Assembly: GCA_027625915.1 (NCBI GenBank)
Contig: JANTQA010000008.1
Span: 11,285,001 to 11,349,000, forward strand
Origin: Anaeramoeba flamelloides
Taxonomy: Eukaryota; Metamonada; Anaeramoebidae
Direction: 5' to 3'
DNA: 64,000 bases
Made by a program: the position numbers and the translations under genes. Each line of letters starts with the position of its first letter. The first letter of the stretch is position 1. Of this stretch, positions 1-14,100 are shown one piece after another. The notes under the pieces are model-generated. The model did not search any database. It saw nothing but the letters and a program-made list of their open reading frames with translations, and was not told the origin of the DNA.

Positions 1-990
1 AACTTAATTTTATTTTATTTTATCTAAACTCTTTTTTAAATGATAGATTATATAAATAATTATAATTTGATACTTTCAATGATTTTTTGATTTTTTTTTT
101 ATTTTGATTATTATTTTTGAGATTTTCTTTCAGCGGATGAGACAATCTTTATCTTTTTACAAAATTGAAGTATTTTTTTGTAATTGAAGGTAAATAATAT
201 TACATATTTGTTTTTCACATGCTATAAAAATATTATTTAAAATCATAATTTTTTTTTTAATTTTTTTATTATTGAGGAGAGGTTATTCAACAAAACTATA
301 TTTTTTTTATTTGAAACTCTAAAATTGTATGAACTGTTGTTTATTACAGACCTAATGTAAACAAGATTTTAACTCATAGGATCGCTTTTCTTTAAAAAAT
401 ATAAAAAAAAATAATTTAGCTCTTTTGAAAAAAACTGGAAAAAATAAACAACAAGAAAAGAAAAAATAAAACCAAAATTGTTTTTGAAATCTCAATAATA
501 ATTCTCTTTAAATAATTGTAATTTAGATATATATGAATTTATTTATTTTTTGGGAGAAAGGAGGAATTATGGAAAATATTATCAAATAAAAAAGAGAAGA
601 AAAATAATTATAATATTAAGATAAAACAATAATTAAACAATTTACATATCTAGGTTACAAATTTATATACAATCTCCTTAGGGGTTTTTAATTTAAATGA
701 ATAGAAGGATCTTGAAAAATTGACCCAACCATTTCAAATATATAAAATAAAAGTTATCCATCTCTAGAATTCAAAGGAAAAAAAAAACATGATTGAAAAA
801 ATATTAATAATAATTAAAAAATACATAAGCTGAGGTTAAGAATTCGCAATCTGCTTTTGATTTTTTTTTTAATTTGATTTAATTGAGTGCAATCTTTGAT
901 TTTGTTCAATTCTTGTAAATTTTAAAATAATCACAGACACTACCTCTTAGAGTGGGTCTCTCAGTACTGAAATTTTTTTTTATATATATA

Positions 991-1592
991 TAAACACTAT
1001 TTCAACAATTGTGACTCACCTGAAATAATAAATTGAAAAAAAAAAAAAAAAATATTCCTTTAGTATTCAAGAACAATTAATAATTAAATCTGATTTGCAA
1101 TACACTTTTAAATCATTCTAAATAAATAAAAACCCGATATTTGCAAAAATTAAAAAAAAAAATAAAACCAAAAACCGAAAAAAAGCGAATCTCAATTTTT
1201 GAAATGAGCGTTACCAATTTTTTATGACTGTACTTTGAATCAAAAAAGTTCAACAAGAAGATTTTTTATGAATAATTAAATTTATTTTCAAAGAAATTAC
1301 ATAGTCACAATTTTCATAGTGATTATTGGTCTTTTCGAAGATCTTTTTTTTTTCTACATGATCTTTTTTTTTTTTTTAAAAAAAAAATCAAAAAAAAAAA
1401 TTAAAAAAAAGAAAAAGAAAAACAAAAGAAAAACAAAAATTTGAAAAAGCAAAACTAAAATTTGAAAAATTAGAAAAAATGATTCGGATCCAATTATTTG
1501 AAAATATTTTTTTGTCTAGAATACTGGAATAAACCCCGAAAAAGCTTCCATTAACATTATAAAGTGAGTCAAAAATTTTGAAATCTAGTTTA
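991..1592 (+). mobile_element. TIR element family C, copy 1 (non-autonomous, about 600 bp)
   Basis: The left end reads TAAACACTATTTCAACAATT followed by GTGACTCAC. The right end, read on the opposite strand, begins TAAACTAGATTTCAAAATTT followed by TTGACTCAC, so the ends form imperfect terminal inverted repeats of about 28 bp next to TA. The interior matches 31851-32443 in the same orientation and 34457-34967 in reverse along most of its length. No transposase frame is present. The TA-flanked ends suggest a Tc1/mariner-type MITE, which is an inference. Confidence 0.7.
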
Positions 1593-2189
1593 TATATATA
1601 TAACACTCAAAATACTCAGCTAAAAAAAAAAAAATTAACTTTTTTTATATGAAGTAACCAACTAACATTGTTTAGAAATAGAAGAAATAATAAAAATTGA
1701 CTTAGTTCTGAGATTCATAAAAGATACACCCGAACAAAGCATAAATATGAAAAAATAATAAAATGTTAAAAAACTTTTTGGACCCCTTTCATTGGAACTT
1801 CTGTACCAAATTTCTCAATTTTTTTTAAGAATTTACAATTTTTGACAAAAAAATTTTTAATTGTAAATGTATGAATTTTAAAAGAAAATACACAACCCCA
1901 ATTTTCTGAATGTTAATTTGGAGTTTAACAACATTTTTATCGAGGTTTTTAGTTTTGTTTGGTTTTTTTTTTATCTTTTTAATAAAAACACTTGGCTATT
2001 TTTATTTATTTTTTATTTATTTTTCTGAAGTCTTAGAAAGTTAAAAATTCTTGATAAGAGATTGAAAGTTGTTTTTGAGACGTGAAGAATACTAAACTTT
2101 ACTTGTGGTATTTTATTATTTATTTGAAAAACTATTGATTTCCTAAAAAAAAAAGAGAACCGTTTTTTTTTCATTTTAAAAAAAATAAA

Positions 2190-2665
2190 ACTTTTGAAAT
2201 CTTTGATTTGGCTCTATTCTTTTAAATTAAAAAAATCGAACAGTGATTTTCTTATATGTTTTCTGTTTTATTTTGAAAAATTTAATAATTTTTTAAATAA
2301 ATAGAAAATTCTTGTAAACCTAAATAATTTTTTTTTAAAATTCAGAAATAAACCAAAAAATTTCATAAATTTCTACTTTTCGGAGTCATGGAATACCAAT
2401 TTATTAATCATAGTTTGTGGAATCTTAAATATCGATGATAATATTTCTATCTGGCTTTTACTCCTCCTGTTTCAGGGGGCGTGTCGTCAAGTGCCTAGCT
2501 TTTTTTTAATTGGAGAAATAAAAAGAAAATTTCCAAAATTTTCTTTTTATTTCACAAAAAAAAAAAAAAAAGCCAACAGCAGTTTTCCAGAATTTAGAAA
2601 GAATTTAGTAAAATCAAGGATTTTACTCAATTCTTTCAAATCCTGGAAAATCTAACGACAGTGGA
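2190..2665. repeat. modular palindrome cluster 1
   Basis: About 2190-2320 holds degenerate half-copies of the hairpin modules. At 2480 a GC-richer leader (GTGTCGTCAAGTGCCTAGC) is followed by hairpin H2 (about 2498-2572, arms around GAAATAAAAAGAAAATTT) and hairpin H1 (about 2580-2662, arms around TTTTCCAGAATTTAGAAAG). Each hairpin is a near-perfect inverted repeat with a loop of a few bases. The same modules recur near 28.2, 29.5, 31.5, 32.7 and 52.8-53.1 kb. Confidence 0.75.
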
Positions 2666-3160
2666 TAATTGTTAATTTGTTCATGTAAATGATAATATTT
2701 TTTTACTTAATATTTTAATTATTATTCTTCTTCTCTTTTTTATTTAATAAATTTTCTTTGATGACTCCTTTCTCACAATAAATAAAATTTAATAAATTTT
2801 CTGTTTATTTATTAAAATTAACAAAAAACTTGAGAAAATCACGAAAAAGATCTTTGACCCCCCCCACTCAATCAATCATCATTCTTTCTGAAAAAAAAAA
2901 TTAATAAAAAAATATCAAATAAAAAAAAATTAAAAAAATTTTATTTCATAATTCGAAACACAAAAGTATTTTATTTATTAATAAACATTAATGTTATTGA
3001 GAATAATATAATTTCTAGTTTAAAATTAATTATTCTCAAAAGGACTTTTTATGTTGAGAATAATATAAAAAAAAACAAAAAATAAAAACTATTGTTGAAA
3101 CAAATTTTTAGATTCTCGAAAAAACTACAGAATTCTGCTATTACATTATACCACCCCTTT

Positions 3161-3666
3161 TTAATTAATTTCACCCGATAAAATTGATAATAAGTTCTCT
3201 TTCGCTTCCTTTCTTAAATCCCATAATTTCCCTAATACTCTTTGAGACATTTCATTTGTTAAATAAAGAATAATTTTTGGCAAATAATTTAAAACCTTTT
3301 TTCTAATTTTTTTTTCTTCGTTGTCTAGCAGTTTCAAAATAATTATTATTAATTTTTCTGAAAAATTTGAATCTGGGAAATATTTTAAATCCCGAAATAA
3401 GATTTGAAAAATAATTTCAGAATTTTCAAAATTGGTTTTTTGTATTAATTCCAATAATTCTAATCTTAAATTTTGGAGAATTGAACAATTTAATAAAGAA
3501 ATTTCATTTAATTCATTCAATAATTGGTTTATTTTGTCTGAATTTGGTTTTAAAGATTTTAATTTTTGTTTGAAATATATAATCTTATTTGATTGATTTT
3601 CTAAATTTTTTTGATCACAAGTATCAACATTAATTTTATTATCATTACCATTATAATGATAATTGC

Positions 3667-3720
<54 letters not shown>

Positions 3721-6700
3721 CATTATGATTATTATGATTATGATTTTTTTTTTTATTTTGTAGTAAATCAAATAAATCAGATAATTGAATAATTTCTGGA
3801 AAATTTTCTTTTAAATTTTTAATAATAAACTTAGAATTTTTGATTTGAAAGGAAACGTTTTCACTGACCATTGAACCTGAAATTAAGAATTCAGAAATTT
3901 TACTTAATAATAAATGAATTTTTTCCTTTTCAATGTCATTATTATTATTATTGCTCTGGGTAATATTTCTAATATGTAGATAATTTAATTTATTTATGGA
4001 GTTCATTAATTGGATTAAAAAATTAATAATTAAAAAAATATTTTTATTAAAAAAAATAAAAGGCTTTAAAGTGAAAAATATTTCTATTAAATGTATCCAC
4101 AAATCATAATTGTGCTGTAAAAAATGACCATGATATTCGAGTGAATGTTTTTCTGATACTAAAGTTAAAAACACAGAAACAAATCTTGATACAATTAATG
4201 GATGACGAATTGAAAATTTTTTTAAACTTAATTGTGCTCTTTTGGAATGTTCATGATCTAACAATAAAAGTGCCTTTTGGAAAAGTATTTTATCCAAGCT
4301 CGATTCTTTTTCTTTAAAAAAATTTTTAGGATCCAATCGACAGGAATAAGGAAAGCCATTAAAAAGAAAGGATTCAAATTGTTGGGGGAATTGGAAATAT
4401 AATTTTTTAATCAATTCATCATTTTGATCAAAAACATTTTGATCAAATAATTTTAATACTATTGGCAATAATGAGGAGTTTTGTTTAATAATTCTAACAA
4501 CTAAAAGAATTCGCTGTGAATCTATCTTTAATTTTTTTTCCTTTAATTTGCCTTTTTTGAATTTCTTATAACTCCCCTTTCTATTTATTTTCAATTTTGC
4601 TTCATTTTCTTTGAATAATTTGGCTGTTTTGGAAGACAGTGAAGACGAGAGCGACGGCAGCGATGATGGTTTATTAATTTTCTGAAATAATTTGGATTCT
4701 TTTGAAATCCAAGGAATAAATTTAACCGATAATTTTGATGAAAATAATTGCAAGTCAATAATTTTTGAAAATTTCATTAAAAAGTCGAGTGCCAATTTTG
4801 GTTCTATATTAATTAACACATCGGGGCCTTTATTTAATAGGTACTTGGCCCATCTGAGCAATAAATCAAATGAGCTATTTGTGATCAAATAGGAAATAAA
4901 AAATTTCAAAAAATCATAATTAATTTTTAAATAATTTGAAATTATGCTTTCGAAAATTGGTGAGCCACTTTTTAAAAGAAATATCACAAAATCAATTAAA
5001 ATGCTAAATCGATAAATACTGATTTTTTTTTGAAAAGATAATTTATTTAATAATTCTAATATATTATTTAAAAATTTTATTTGGAGTTGAGTGTTGACAA
5101 TAAAATTATTATTATGCATTAATTTTTTACAATATTTTTCAAATTTCAAATCATTTAAAGATAATAATTTCTTTGAATTGGAAAGGAAATTATTATAATC
5201 ATAATTCTTCGCTTTTTTCTTTAATTCCGGATATTTTTGTTTTAAGTTTTTTAAATAAGAATTAAAAAGATTTTGAAATTGGATTTTTATATTACTTTTT
5301 AAGATTAATTTCAATAATTGATGAAATCTTTTAGTTTCATTAAATTTATTCTTATTTTGATCACAATTATTATTAATTAATTGTTGATAAATCTTAAAGA
5401 AAGAATTCAAATTTTTAAATAAATTATTAATAAACTTCTTTGGATTTTTCTTGAATTGCTTTTCAAATTTTGTTAATATGTCAACTTCTTTTTGATCAAT
5501 TTTATTAATGAATTTTCTTTGATTTTTATTAGATACTAATGAAGATAAAGATGATTGCCTTGGTCTTTGTCTTGATTTTGATGTCAAATTATCATTTTTA
5601 TTAATAATCTCGTTATTGGCAATGGAATTTTTCATAAATAATTTTAGTTTTTGTAAAATATTCTGAGAATTTTTATAATTTAATTTATTAAAATGATTAA
5701 TTTTGTCTTTAAAAATATTGATTTGTTGCTTATTAGAATATTGATTAAAAATTTTTATTAATTTATTAAATTTTGAATTTATTAATTCTAATATTCTTTC
5801 AATAGTGGCTTTTGATATTCCAAAATTAAACAACAAATGATATAAAACTGATATTGGCAATAAATGGTAACAATTTTTCAATAAATAAGGGTGTTCAATT
5901 GACATTATTATGAACAGATCTTCATTCGATAAATCAATTTTGCCAAAAATTGGGTGTGGTCTTTCTTTGATTTTATCAGTTGGCTTCAAATATCTTTTAT
6001 AATGTATAATTGTTTTTATACGTTTATTTTCGTTAGGTAAGTGTATTATTTTGAGAGTTTTGGAAAGTTTTATTATTCTTTTTTTTTTATTTTTGCTTTG
6101 CGTTTTGTTTTGATCTTCTTTGTCATCTTCTTTTTCATTCGCTAATATTAATTTTGAAAAAATAATTTCAATACAGTCATCAATGATTTTTTGATTCTTC
6201 CCATTGGAAATTAAATAATTTACAAAAAATTTCGTTAATATAATTGGCTTTCCATAATTAACATTCTGCAGAACTCTTGAAAAGCAATATTCTTGAAATT
6301 CTATTGACTTTAAAAACACTTTGATACAAATTAATTTTCTATTTAAAACAAATTTATTGATTGTTTTTTGGAATTTTTTGTTAGAATCGTCTATTTTCCT
6401 CAAAAAGGAAAAAAATAAAATTAATAATTTTGGATCAGTTTCTTTTAAAATTGCCGTACAGAATAAGGAATAGATTTTGCTTTGATAATTTTTAATCCAT
6501 TCAAAATTTATCATTGTTTCTAAATCATTTATCATCAATTCTGAATTTAATTTATGTGGATATTGAATGTTATATTGATTAAAAGTTGTTAAAATTTTGA
6601 TTATTTGATATCCATTTTTCCTGTTAGAAACTTTGCTAGAAATAAATTGCTTATATAAAAATGAAATAAAATCGTGAACTGAATTATCCTCAGAGTCAAT

Positions 6701-8219
6701 TCGTTGCAATTGTTTAATTAATGCATTTGTTACTTGCATACTTACAGAATTATTATAATTTTGATTTTGATTGTTGTTGTTGTTGTTGTTGTTGTTGATG
6801 CCTGGTTGATTTTTTTTTGATTGGGAAAGTAATAATAGTTCACATAAAAATTCTGTTGGCACAACTGTTAAAATTTCAGTATCCTTCTGAATAATCGGGG
6901 CCAGCCAAATCATTGCGCTGCCTTGATTTTGCCTTCTTAATACATCTAATAATAAATCTGGCTTTCTAGACGAGGATAATCTTGATCCTAAAGATAATTG
7001 TCCATCATATTGTTTTAAATTATCCAATACAAATTGGGGTGGCTCTCTGATAATTATTGATGTTTTATCATAGCGAAATAAATGGCCTTCAATTTGCTTA
7101 AACTCCTCAAGTTTTTTATTATATTCTTCAATTAAAATTTGATAAGACTGTTCAAAATTTTTGAGATGATCATTTTTTTCTTCATCTTTGTCTTTGTCTT
7201 CATATTCACTATTATCCGATAACGCTAATTCTGAATCTGAATTATAATTTGGTTCCAAATTGGAATTTGGAATCAGGTCAGAACCAGAATCAGGATCAGA
7301 ATCAATTGAATCATTCTCGCTACTTGATAATTTTAGATCATCATTATTTTTTTTGTATTGATTTCTTTTTTTGGTATTTAGATTGCTTTTTTGATTTCCA
7401 CGACGATTGCGATAATTCTTTTTATTTTTATTGGAATTCATTCTACGGCGATTTCTATTATTTTTACCATTACGATGAAGATTGTGATTGATGTTACTCG
7501 AATTATTTTTTTTTTTTGATTTTTTTTTAATGTTTAATTTTTTTATATTATGTTCATCTTGATCTTCGCTTTCGTTATCACTCTCACTCTCAAATTCATT
7601 ATCACTCTCACTCTCACTTTCATATTTATTTTTATTTACAGATTTATATTTTGATTTGTTTTTTTTTTTTTTTTTCAAATTGATGGATTTTTTTTTATAT
7701 GAATTTGTTTTTTTTTTCAATTTTTTTGATTTTTTTTTATTAAAATTATTTAATAAATTATTATTTTTCATTTTTAATTTTTCAATTTTTTTTTCAAAAA
7801 AAGTTCGAATTTTATTAATTTCATTCTTATCTTGATTTTTTAAGGTATTCTCTTTTTCTTGTAAAATATTTAAATTTTGATTATTTTGTAAAAGTGGAGG
7901 ATATTTAAATTGTCCTGTCAATACAATTTCTAAAAGACATTTAATCATCGGTTTTTGTTCCCAAAGTTTTGTACCAATACCATTAATATTTAAACAAGCA
8001 CATAATACTAAAATAATTGATACCCTCCAATATAAAGTGGTATAAACTAATTTATCATTTTTATTCGAATTATTCATTAAATTAAATCTAGTTAGTTCAT
8101 AAAGTGCATTAATAAATTCTAATTTATTAATTTCAATTAAATCAATGTTATTATTGCCATTGTTCTTGCTATTGCCATTATTATTGTTGTTGCTATTATT
8201 GTTGTTGTTTATATAAATA

Positions 8220-8250
<31 letters not shown>

Positions 8251-8767
8251 TATTATTATTATTGGTGTTGTCTTTGTTGTTGCTCAAATTAATATTTAGA
8301 TTTTTGTTGATATTCTTTTCATTTATTAAAAATTTTTTATCAATTTGAGCAAATCTTAATAATAAACTTTCAATAATATATAAAATATCTGAACGAATTT
8401 TTTGAATTTCAATAAAACCTTTATTTTTAATATTCTTTTTTTTCACGGTTAATCTTTTCCCATAATTAATTATTTCTAAATAGGTGTTTTGAGTATAAAT
8501 ACCTTTCGATTGGAATATTCTAATTGCAGCTATAGAGGTTTGATTTCGACTTTGTGTCTGAGATAAAAATTCAAGTGAACCAATTAATAATGATTCTCTT
8601 AATAATTGGAAGATCAATTCAATGTTTTGTGATACTTTAGGAAATTCAATTGGTATTTTATAAATAATCCATTTAATTAAATGTTCAATTAAAATTGAAT
8701 TATTTAAAAATAATTTTGAAATAATATCATCAAAAGAATAATTTTTTGAAAGTGCATTATTTAATAA

Positions 8768-8833
<66 letters not shown>

Positions 8834-9499
8834 TAAAGAAATATTTGAAGATTTTGAATTATTATTATTTTGATTAGATCGATTTTGGTGATAATTATTT
8901 GGATGATTTAAATGATTCTTGGCATTATTATTTTTATTTAAATTTGAATTGTAAGAAATAAAAGTTGAATTTGAATTTGATTTTGGTGAATTTAATATGT
9001 TGGGTGACATTTTTGTTGAAGCAGATGATGGTGTGTTTATTTGGTAAATTTTTTTTCTCAAATTTGGTGAATTTTTCATTAAATAATTTTGCTTTGGATT
9101 TGGAGATTTTAATAAATTAGGGTTATAGTTATGGTTATTATTGTTATTCATGTTTTGATTTGATCGATAGTTAAACAAAGAACCCATTTTGTGACGATTT
9201 GATACGTTGTAAGCATTTTGTCTATTAGAAGGTTGGAATCGATTGATCGTTTCAACTAATGAATAAAAGAACATGTTAATTATTGTATGAACAAACCAAA
9301 TGACGCGGTCCTTATCTTCAATTTCCTTAATTTCATTTAAATTTTCTTGACTATTATTTTTCTTTAAATTCGTTTTTTGATTTCTTTTATTTAAAGTGTT
9401 TGCTAATTTATTATTTTTATTTTTATTTTGTGATTTCTTTTTTGTTTTCTTGATATTTTTAGCTTTATTCTTTTTGTTATTCTTATTCTTTTTTTCTTT

Positions 9500-9537
<38 letters not shown>

Positions 9538-11104
9538 TCTTTTGTTTAAGTTTGTCTCCAGATCCCAAATTTAAAAATTCAAAGGTAAATTCAGATAAAT
9601 TAAAGCCAGTTGGCATTTCGTGCATTATTTTACCAATAACAATAATAAGTGCTTTGGCAAAATTGTAATTTTTTGCCCTATATAAGATTTTCTTTGACGC
9701 TCTCGCCAATGCCTTTTCTGGCTTTGGTAAGAAATTTTTACTAGAAAATAGTCTTGTCAAAATTTTGATCCCAATACCTTGGTTATTACTTGAAGACGTT
9801 GAAGTGATCGTGTTTGTTGGCCTCATAGCAAAATTGGTTGAAATGTTGATTGTTGCATTTATTTCATCTTCCAAATAAAACCTGATCGCGGCTCGTGCCA
9901 ATTTTGGGTGGTTTGAGACAAGAACAGACAAGTATTCATTGACAAAGACCTGTGGCCTAATTTGCAGCCTTGCTTTTAAAATGGTCCGAATTACAGTACG
10001 ATCCTGCCTTGAGCGATCGTCAACGGATTTGAACACACCAATGAGCAATTGGCACGCTAAAAATGCCAGATATTGGTTCCCACACCATTCTGAGAATTTT
10101 GTTGCAACTAAGACCCTTACTTCTTGATAATGAACACAATCTAACGAGACCCTGATGGCTGTTTTGAGTGCGTCGGTATGCAAGGGCTGTTTTAATAAGG
10201 AGTGTAACTTTTTTAAAACTTTATTTTGAATTTCTTTGCGGAATTGTGGATCTGGATATCGGTGTTGAAATAATTTTCTTTTTTCTTGCTCTTCTTTTTC
10301 CTTTTGTTCCTTTTCTTTTTCCTTTTGTTTTTTTTCCTTTTCCTTTTGCTTTCGTTCCTGCTCCCTTTGCTTTTCTTTTTCCTTTTCTTTTTCAGTTTGG
10401 ATTGACAACAAGCTACTTTCTTTTTGAATTTGCCCCAAAGTTTTGATTTTGTTTCGATTAATAATTGGCTTATTCTTGCCCAGAAACACTGACAAGACCA
10501 TTTGTTCTTCTTCTTCAAGATTATTTTGACTTGGCTCCTCAGTGGTTTGAAGTGATTTTGGATTCTTATTATTGCTTCGTTTTTTTTTTTTTTCTTGTTT
10601 TGCAATCTCCATTTCGCTTTTGATGCTTCTTTTACTTTCGCTTTTGTTTGTGTTTTTTTTAATTGGCTTAATAAAGACAGTCCTAACATTTTTTACAAAC
10701 TGCTGTGACGAGACGTGATCACACCAGACCCTTTTGTTGAGGGAATCCTCCAAATATTGATAAACAAATTCCTTTGGCCACTCACTTTTCTCACAATAGA
10801 TCCGGAACAATAAAGAAGAACTTAGCAATGGTAGAGCTAAGCCTATTTTTGGATCTAGCATCTTGGTTAAATGGTTCAACATTTTGTTTGTTTGGAAAAG
10901 CGGCGGGTAGAGGTTACACAACAATAGTAATGATAAAAAATCTGGTGGATCAGGATGTGGCTGTTTATTATAAAGCTTGGTAATGATATGATCCAGCAAC
11001 ACATCAACTCTTTGGATGTTACCTGAATTATAAGACCTGATAACAGCTTGAACAAATTCAGAATTGATTTTCGATAAGACCCGAGGTGAAACTGTGGATT
11101 CCAT
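3161..11104 (-). CDS. INTS1: Integrator complex subunit 1-like protein (single exon, 2647 aa)
   Basis: Probable orthologue of the large helical-repeat scaffold subunit of Integrator, the nuclear complex that cleaves snRNA and other RNA polymerase II transcripts. Two regions carry the call. Roughly residues 300-430 resemble the INTS1 DUF3677 region (EVRVLVATKFSEWCGN, then an RTILKARLQIRPQVFVNEYL stretch). Residues about 1365-1420 resemble the INTS1 segment with SRKPDLLLDVLRRQ and a SAMIWLAPIIQ motif. Between them lie low-complexity insertions: a KEK-rich stretch near 235-280, a lysine run near 525-545, asparagine runs near 757-782 and 2460-2480, and an acidic serine-rich block near 1170-1320. 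The 2647 residues exceed the roughly 2190 of human INTS1 mainly because of these. The start is the first ATG, read as MESTVSPRVLSKINSEF; the stop is TAA. No intron is needed. The family call is from memory of the motifs, without an alignment. Confidence 0.75.
8758..8834. repeat. trinucleotide microsatellite coding for an asparagine run in INTS1
   Basis: Uninterrupted ATT repeats on the plus strand read as AAT (Asn) codons in the minus-strand gene. A second such tract lies at 3662-3724. Such tracts are expected to vary in length between strains. Confidence 0.85.
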
Positions 11105-14100
11105 TAATTAAAAAAAAAAAAATAAAGTAAAAAATAAAAAAGAAATTAGAAAAAATAATTTGGAAAAATCACAAGGAATTTTGAAGTTACAATAAGAACT
11201 AATAAATGATTTGTTGGTGTGACTATGAATTATTTTGGATTTTAAAATGAGAAAGGATCAAAATTTCTGTTAGTGTATTAGCTGTGAATATTATAAAAAA
11301 ATTCCAAATTTAATTTTTAATCTTTGTTTACCCTCATTTTTGAGTGAAAAAATCAAGTAAGGAACAGTAATTGAAATTAACTGAAAATAGAATTTTCCCA
11401 AGCTAACTCGATATAAATGCTGAGGTACTACGAATCTTAAAATCAAATTTCAATCTTCAAGAATTAGATTTTAATAGAATTTTTTTTATGAACCCAAACA
11501 TAAAAGGAAACTCAAAACTCTATTTTTAGATTGTTTTTTTAAGAAAAAGGATTTTTATGTAAGAAACTACTTTTGTTCTATCCTTGAGGTAAGTATGATT
11601 AGAAACTTCAATTAAGAAATCGTATTTTGGGTGAGTTTCATTATATTTATTATAAGATTAACTTTGACTTTGGATAAAATAGATGTTCAAAAAAAGTTAG
11701 AAAAATGAAGTCGAAAAATGTTTAATCAAACAATAATTAAATTAAATCTGATAAGGACCATCCAAAATACCCTTTCTTCGTTGAATTTTTATATTCTATT
11801 TTATTCTGAATACTGCACAGAAGTAGTTTATTCTATAAATTCATTTTTTTATGAAAAAAATAATTGAAAAAATAGATATATCGTTTTTCAACTTGTTTGT
11901 GGTTGAGGAAATAGGGGGGAAAGAAATAATTATGTTAGGTGCCGGGTTACTTTTCCTTATTTTGAGTCTTTGTAATTTGATCTGAAACTTAATTAATCTT
12001 TTATAGGATGTTTGAAAGATGGGGTTTTTGAAAAATTGTTTTAAGATTCTGTGTTTGATCCGGTAAGATATATAGATAAATAGAGTTTTAATCCAAAAAA
12101 AAAGGAATTAGTAAATTTTCCTTGTTTATATTTTTATTAAGGACTTCGTTCACGCCCTTGAGGGGGTTGAGTAATTGTGTTATTTCACTTTCACTTCTCA
12201 AAAAAAATATTCACATAGAAGAAATTGGACAAAAAAAAAAAAAAAAAACATTTTTTGTCTTCTTTACCTTTTCACGAGACTATTTTTCTTTGTTATTCAA
12301 TGAAAAGGAAAATAGAAAATAACAAAAAAAATAATTGCAAAAAATGGCTTTTGGGGATTTTCAAGTGCATTTCAAATTTTGGAACATTTCAAACTTATAA
12401 AAGTAAATTTAAAAAAGGTGTAGAACAGCTCTAGAAAATAGTGTGAGTTCCGAAAGTTGAAATGGAAATTCTAAAATATTAAAATCAAAAAATAGCATGA
12501 TCTAACAAGGTAAAAATTGTGAAAATTGTTGAAATTGTGAAAATTTCACATTTTTTTGAAAAGAAATTCTACTTGGATAAATATTACTTGGATTATATAA
12601 CTTATTCAAGGGTGATTTTATACATTATTTCACTGTTTTCACCTAACAACGTAGTCCTTAAGGTTTTTGTTTAATTTCAATTTTTTGAAATTTTTAAAAA
12701 AAGATGTTTTGCAAAATAAAATAATTAAGAAAAAAGTCCTTAAAATCTATTTATTTTTTTTGTTGGGTATTGAAAAATTGGAATAAGTTACACTCTTATA
12801 TAAAAAAATTTTTTCTTCAGATTCAAAAATGACTTTGTTATTAATGAATTTTTATAAATTTATTAAATGATAAAAAATATCACTTTTGATTTTTTTACAT
12901 TAAGGTAAATATATTAATTTTTACTACATAATTATAGAAAAATTCCAATATAAAAAATTCTACTTTGAAAAAAATCAATTTTATTTTGTTATGTTAACAA
13001 AAAAAAAAAAAAAATAGCTCAATAGCTATATATGTTAGAAAAAGAGAAGGGGGAATAATAGTTTAGAAAAGAAAAAACTTAAATCAATTAAAAATTCAGA
13101 TAAGAGAGACATAATCGAGTTTTTAAACTGACAAACTAATGTAATTCAAACAATTAAAAAAAAACAACCAAAATGTTGCCCTTACGAATTTCCAAGAAAA
13201 AATTGTGAATACATAGTTAAGAGAAGGTCTAAAACTTAGCATAACAACTAAAACTTCAAACTATTGGTCTCATATGTTTTAAAGAAAACAAATAATAATT
13301 GAAATCCATATGAAAGAAACATTCAAAAAAAAAAAAAAAATTTGTTAAATATTTGATAAGAAAAATATTCAAGATATCTGTACATATGTTTTATTTTTTT
13401 TTTTCATATCAAGAGTTTTCTATATCCTATATTTTTAAATCTCTTTTACTAAAATGATTCATAAAAACATGATCATTTTTTCAAATTATTTCACAAAAAA
13501 AAAATTGATTTGTGATTTTTCTGAGCATAATTTCTCTACTACTTTTAAGTTGTTTATAGAGTCTGGAAATCGATATAAAATTTTATTTTTAAATCCCATT
13601 TTCATCTTATTTTCATAAATAATTTTTAAATTGATACTAATAATTGGAAAAATAGAAAAAATATTGAAAGTGGGTAAAATAATTATATTCTGAAATGTTA
13701 AAACAAACTCAATTACATTTTTTTTATTATTTTATTGAATAATTATATTTTTTTTGTAAACAACCAAAATGAAAATTTAATTTACGATTGTTTTTTTGAA
13801 TAAAAAAAAAAAAAAAAAGGAAATTAAAATATTATTTCTTGTCATGAACTATGATAAGAATAAGAAGATAGGATCTTGTTCTTTTTTTTTTTTTGTTTGT
13901 TTGTTTGGAATTTTTGTTATTCAATGTCAACTAACTTTAATAAACTATTCAGAATAAAAAATAATTTAAGTTGTTTATTTTAAATTGCTCATTTTTGATA
14001 TTCTTCAAAATATTTAAACTTCGATTATTTTTTTGATTTTATAATCGATTCAGATGTGAAAATTTCTGGATCCAGGTTAATTTAATTAAGTTATTTGTTG

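Larger units (their letters stand above)
1..3160. other. gene-free region downstream of the INTS1-like gene
   Basis: I see no gene here. Open frames are short and fall in A/T runs. The stretch holds one copy of a terminal-inverted-repeat element (991-1592) and a palindrome cluster (about 2190-2665), each listed separately. The rest is poly-A/poly-T-rich sequence. Confidence 0.6.

Noticed and set aside
3662-3724. ATT and TTA arrays considered as CRISPR-like or satellite arrays
   Set aside because: They are plain trinucleotide microsatellites in coding sequence with no spacer structure.
4692-4892. Short plus-strand frames within 3.2-11.1 kb
   Set aside because: They are antisense shadows of the long INTS1-like frame, arising from its biased codons.
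10213-10689. Lys/Arg-rich 158-codon minus-strand frame overlapping INTS1
   Set aside because: It is the same KEK-rich repeat of INTS1 read in another frame; the INTS1 frame has the conserved motifs.
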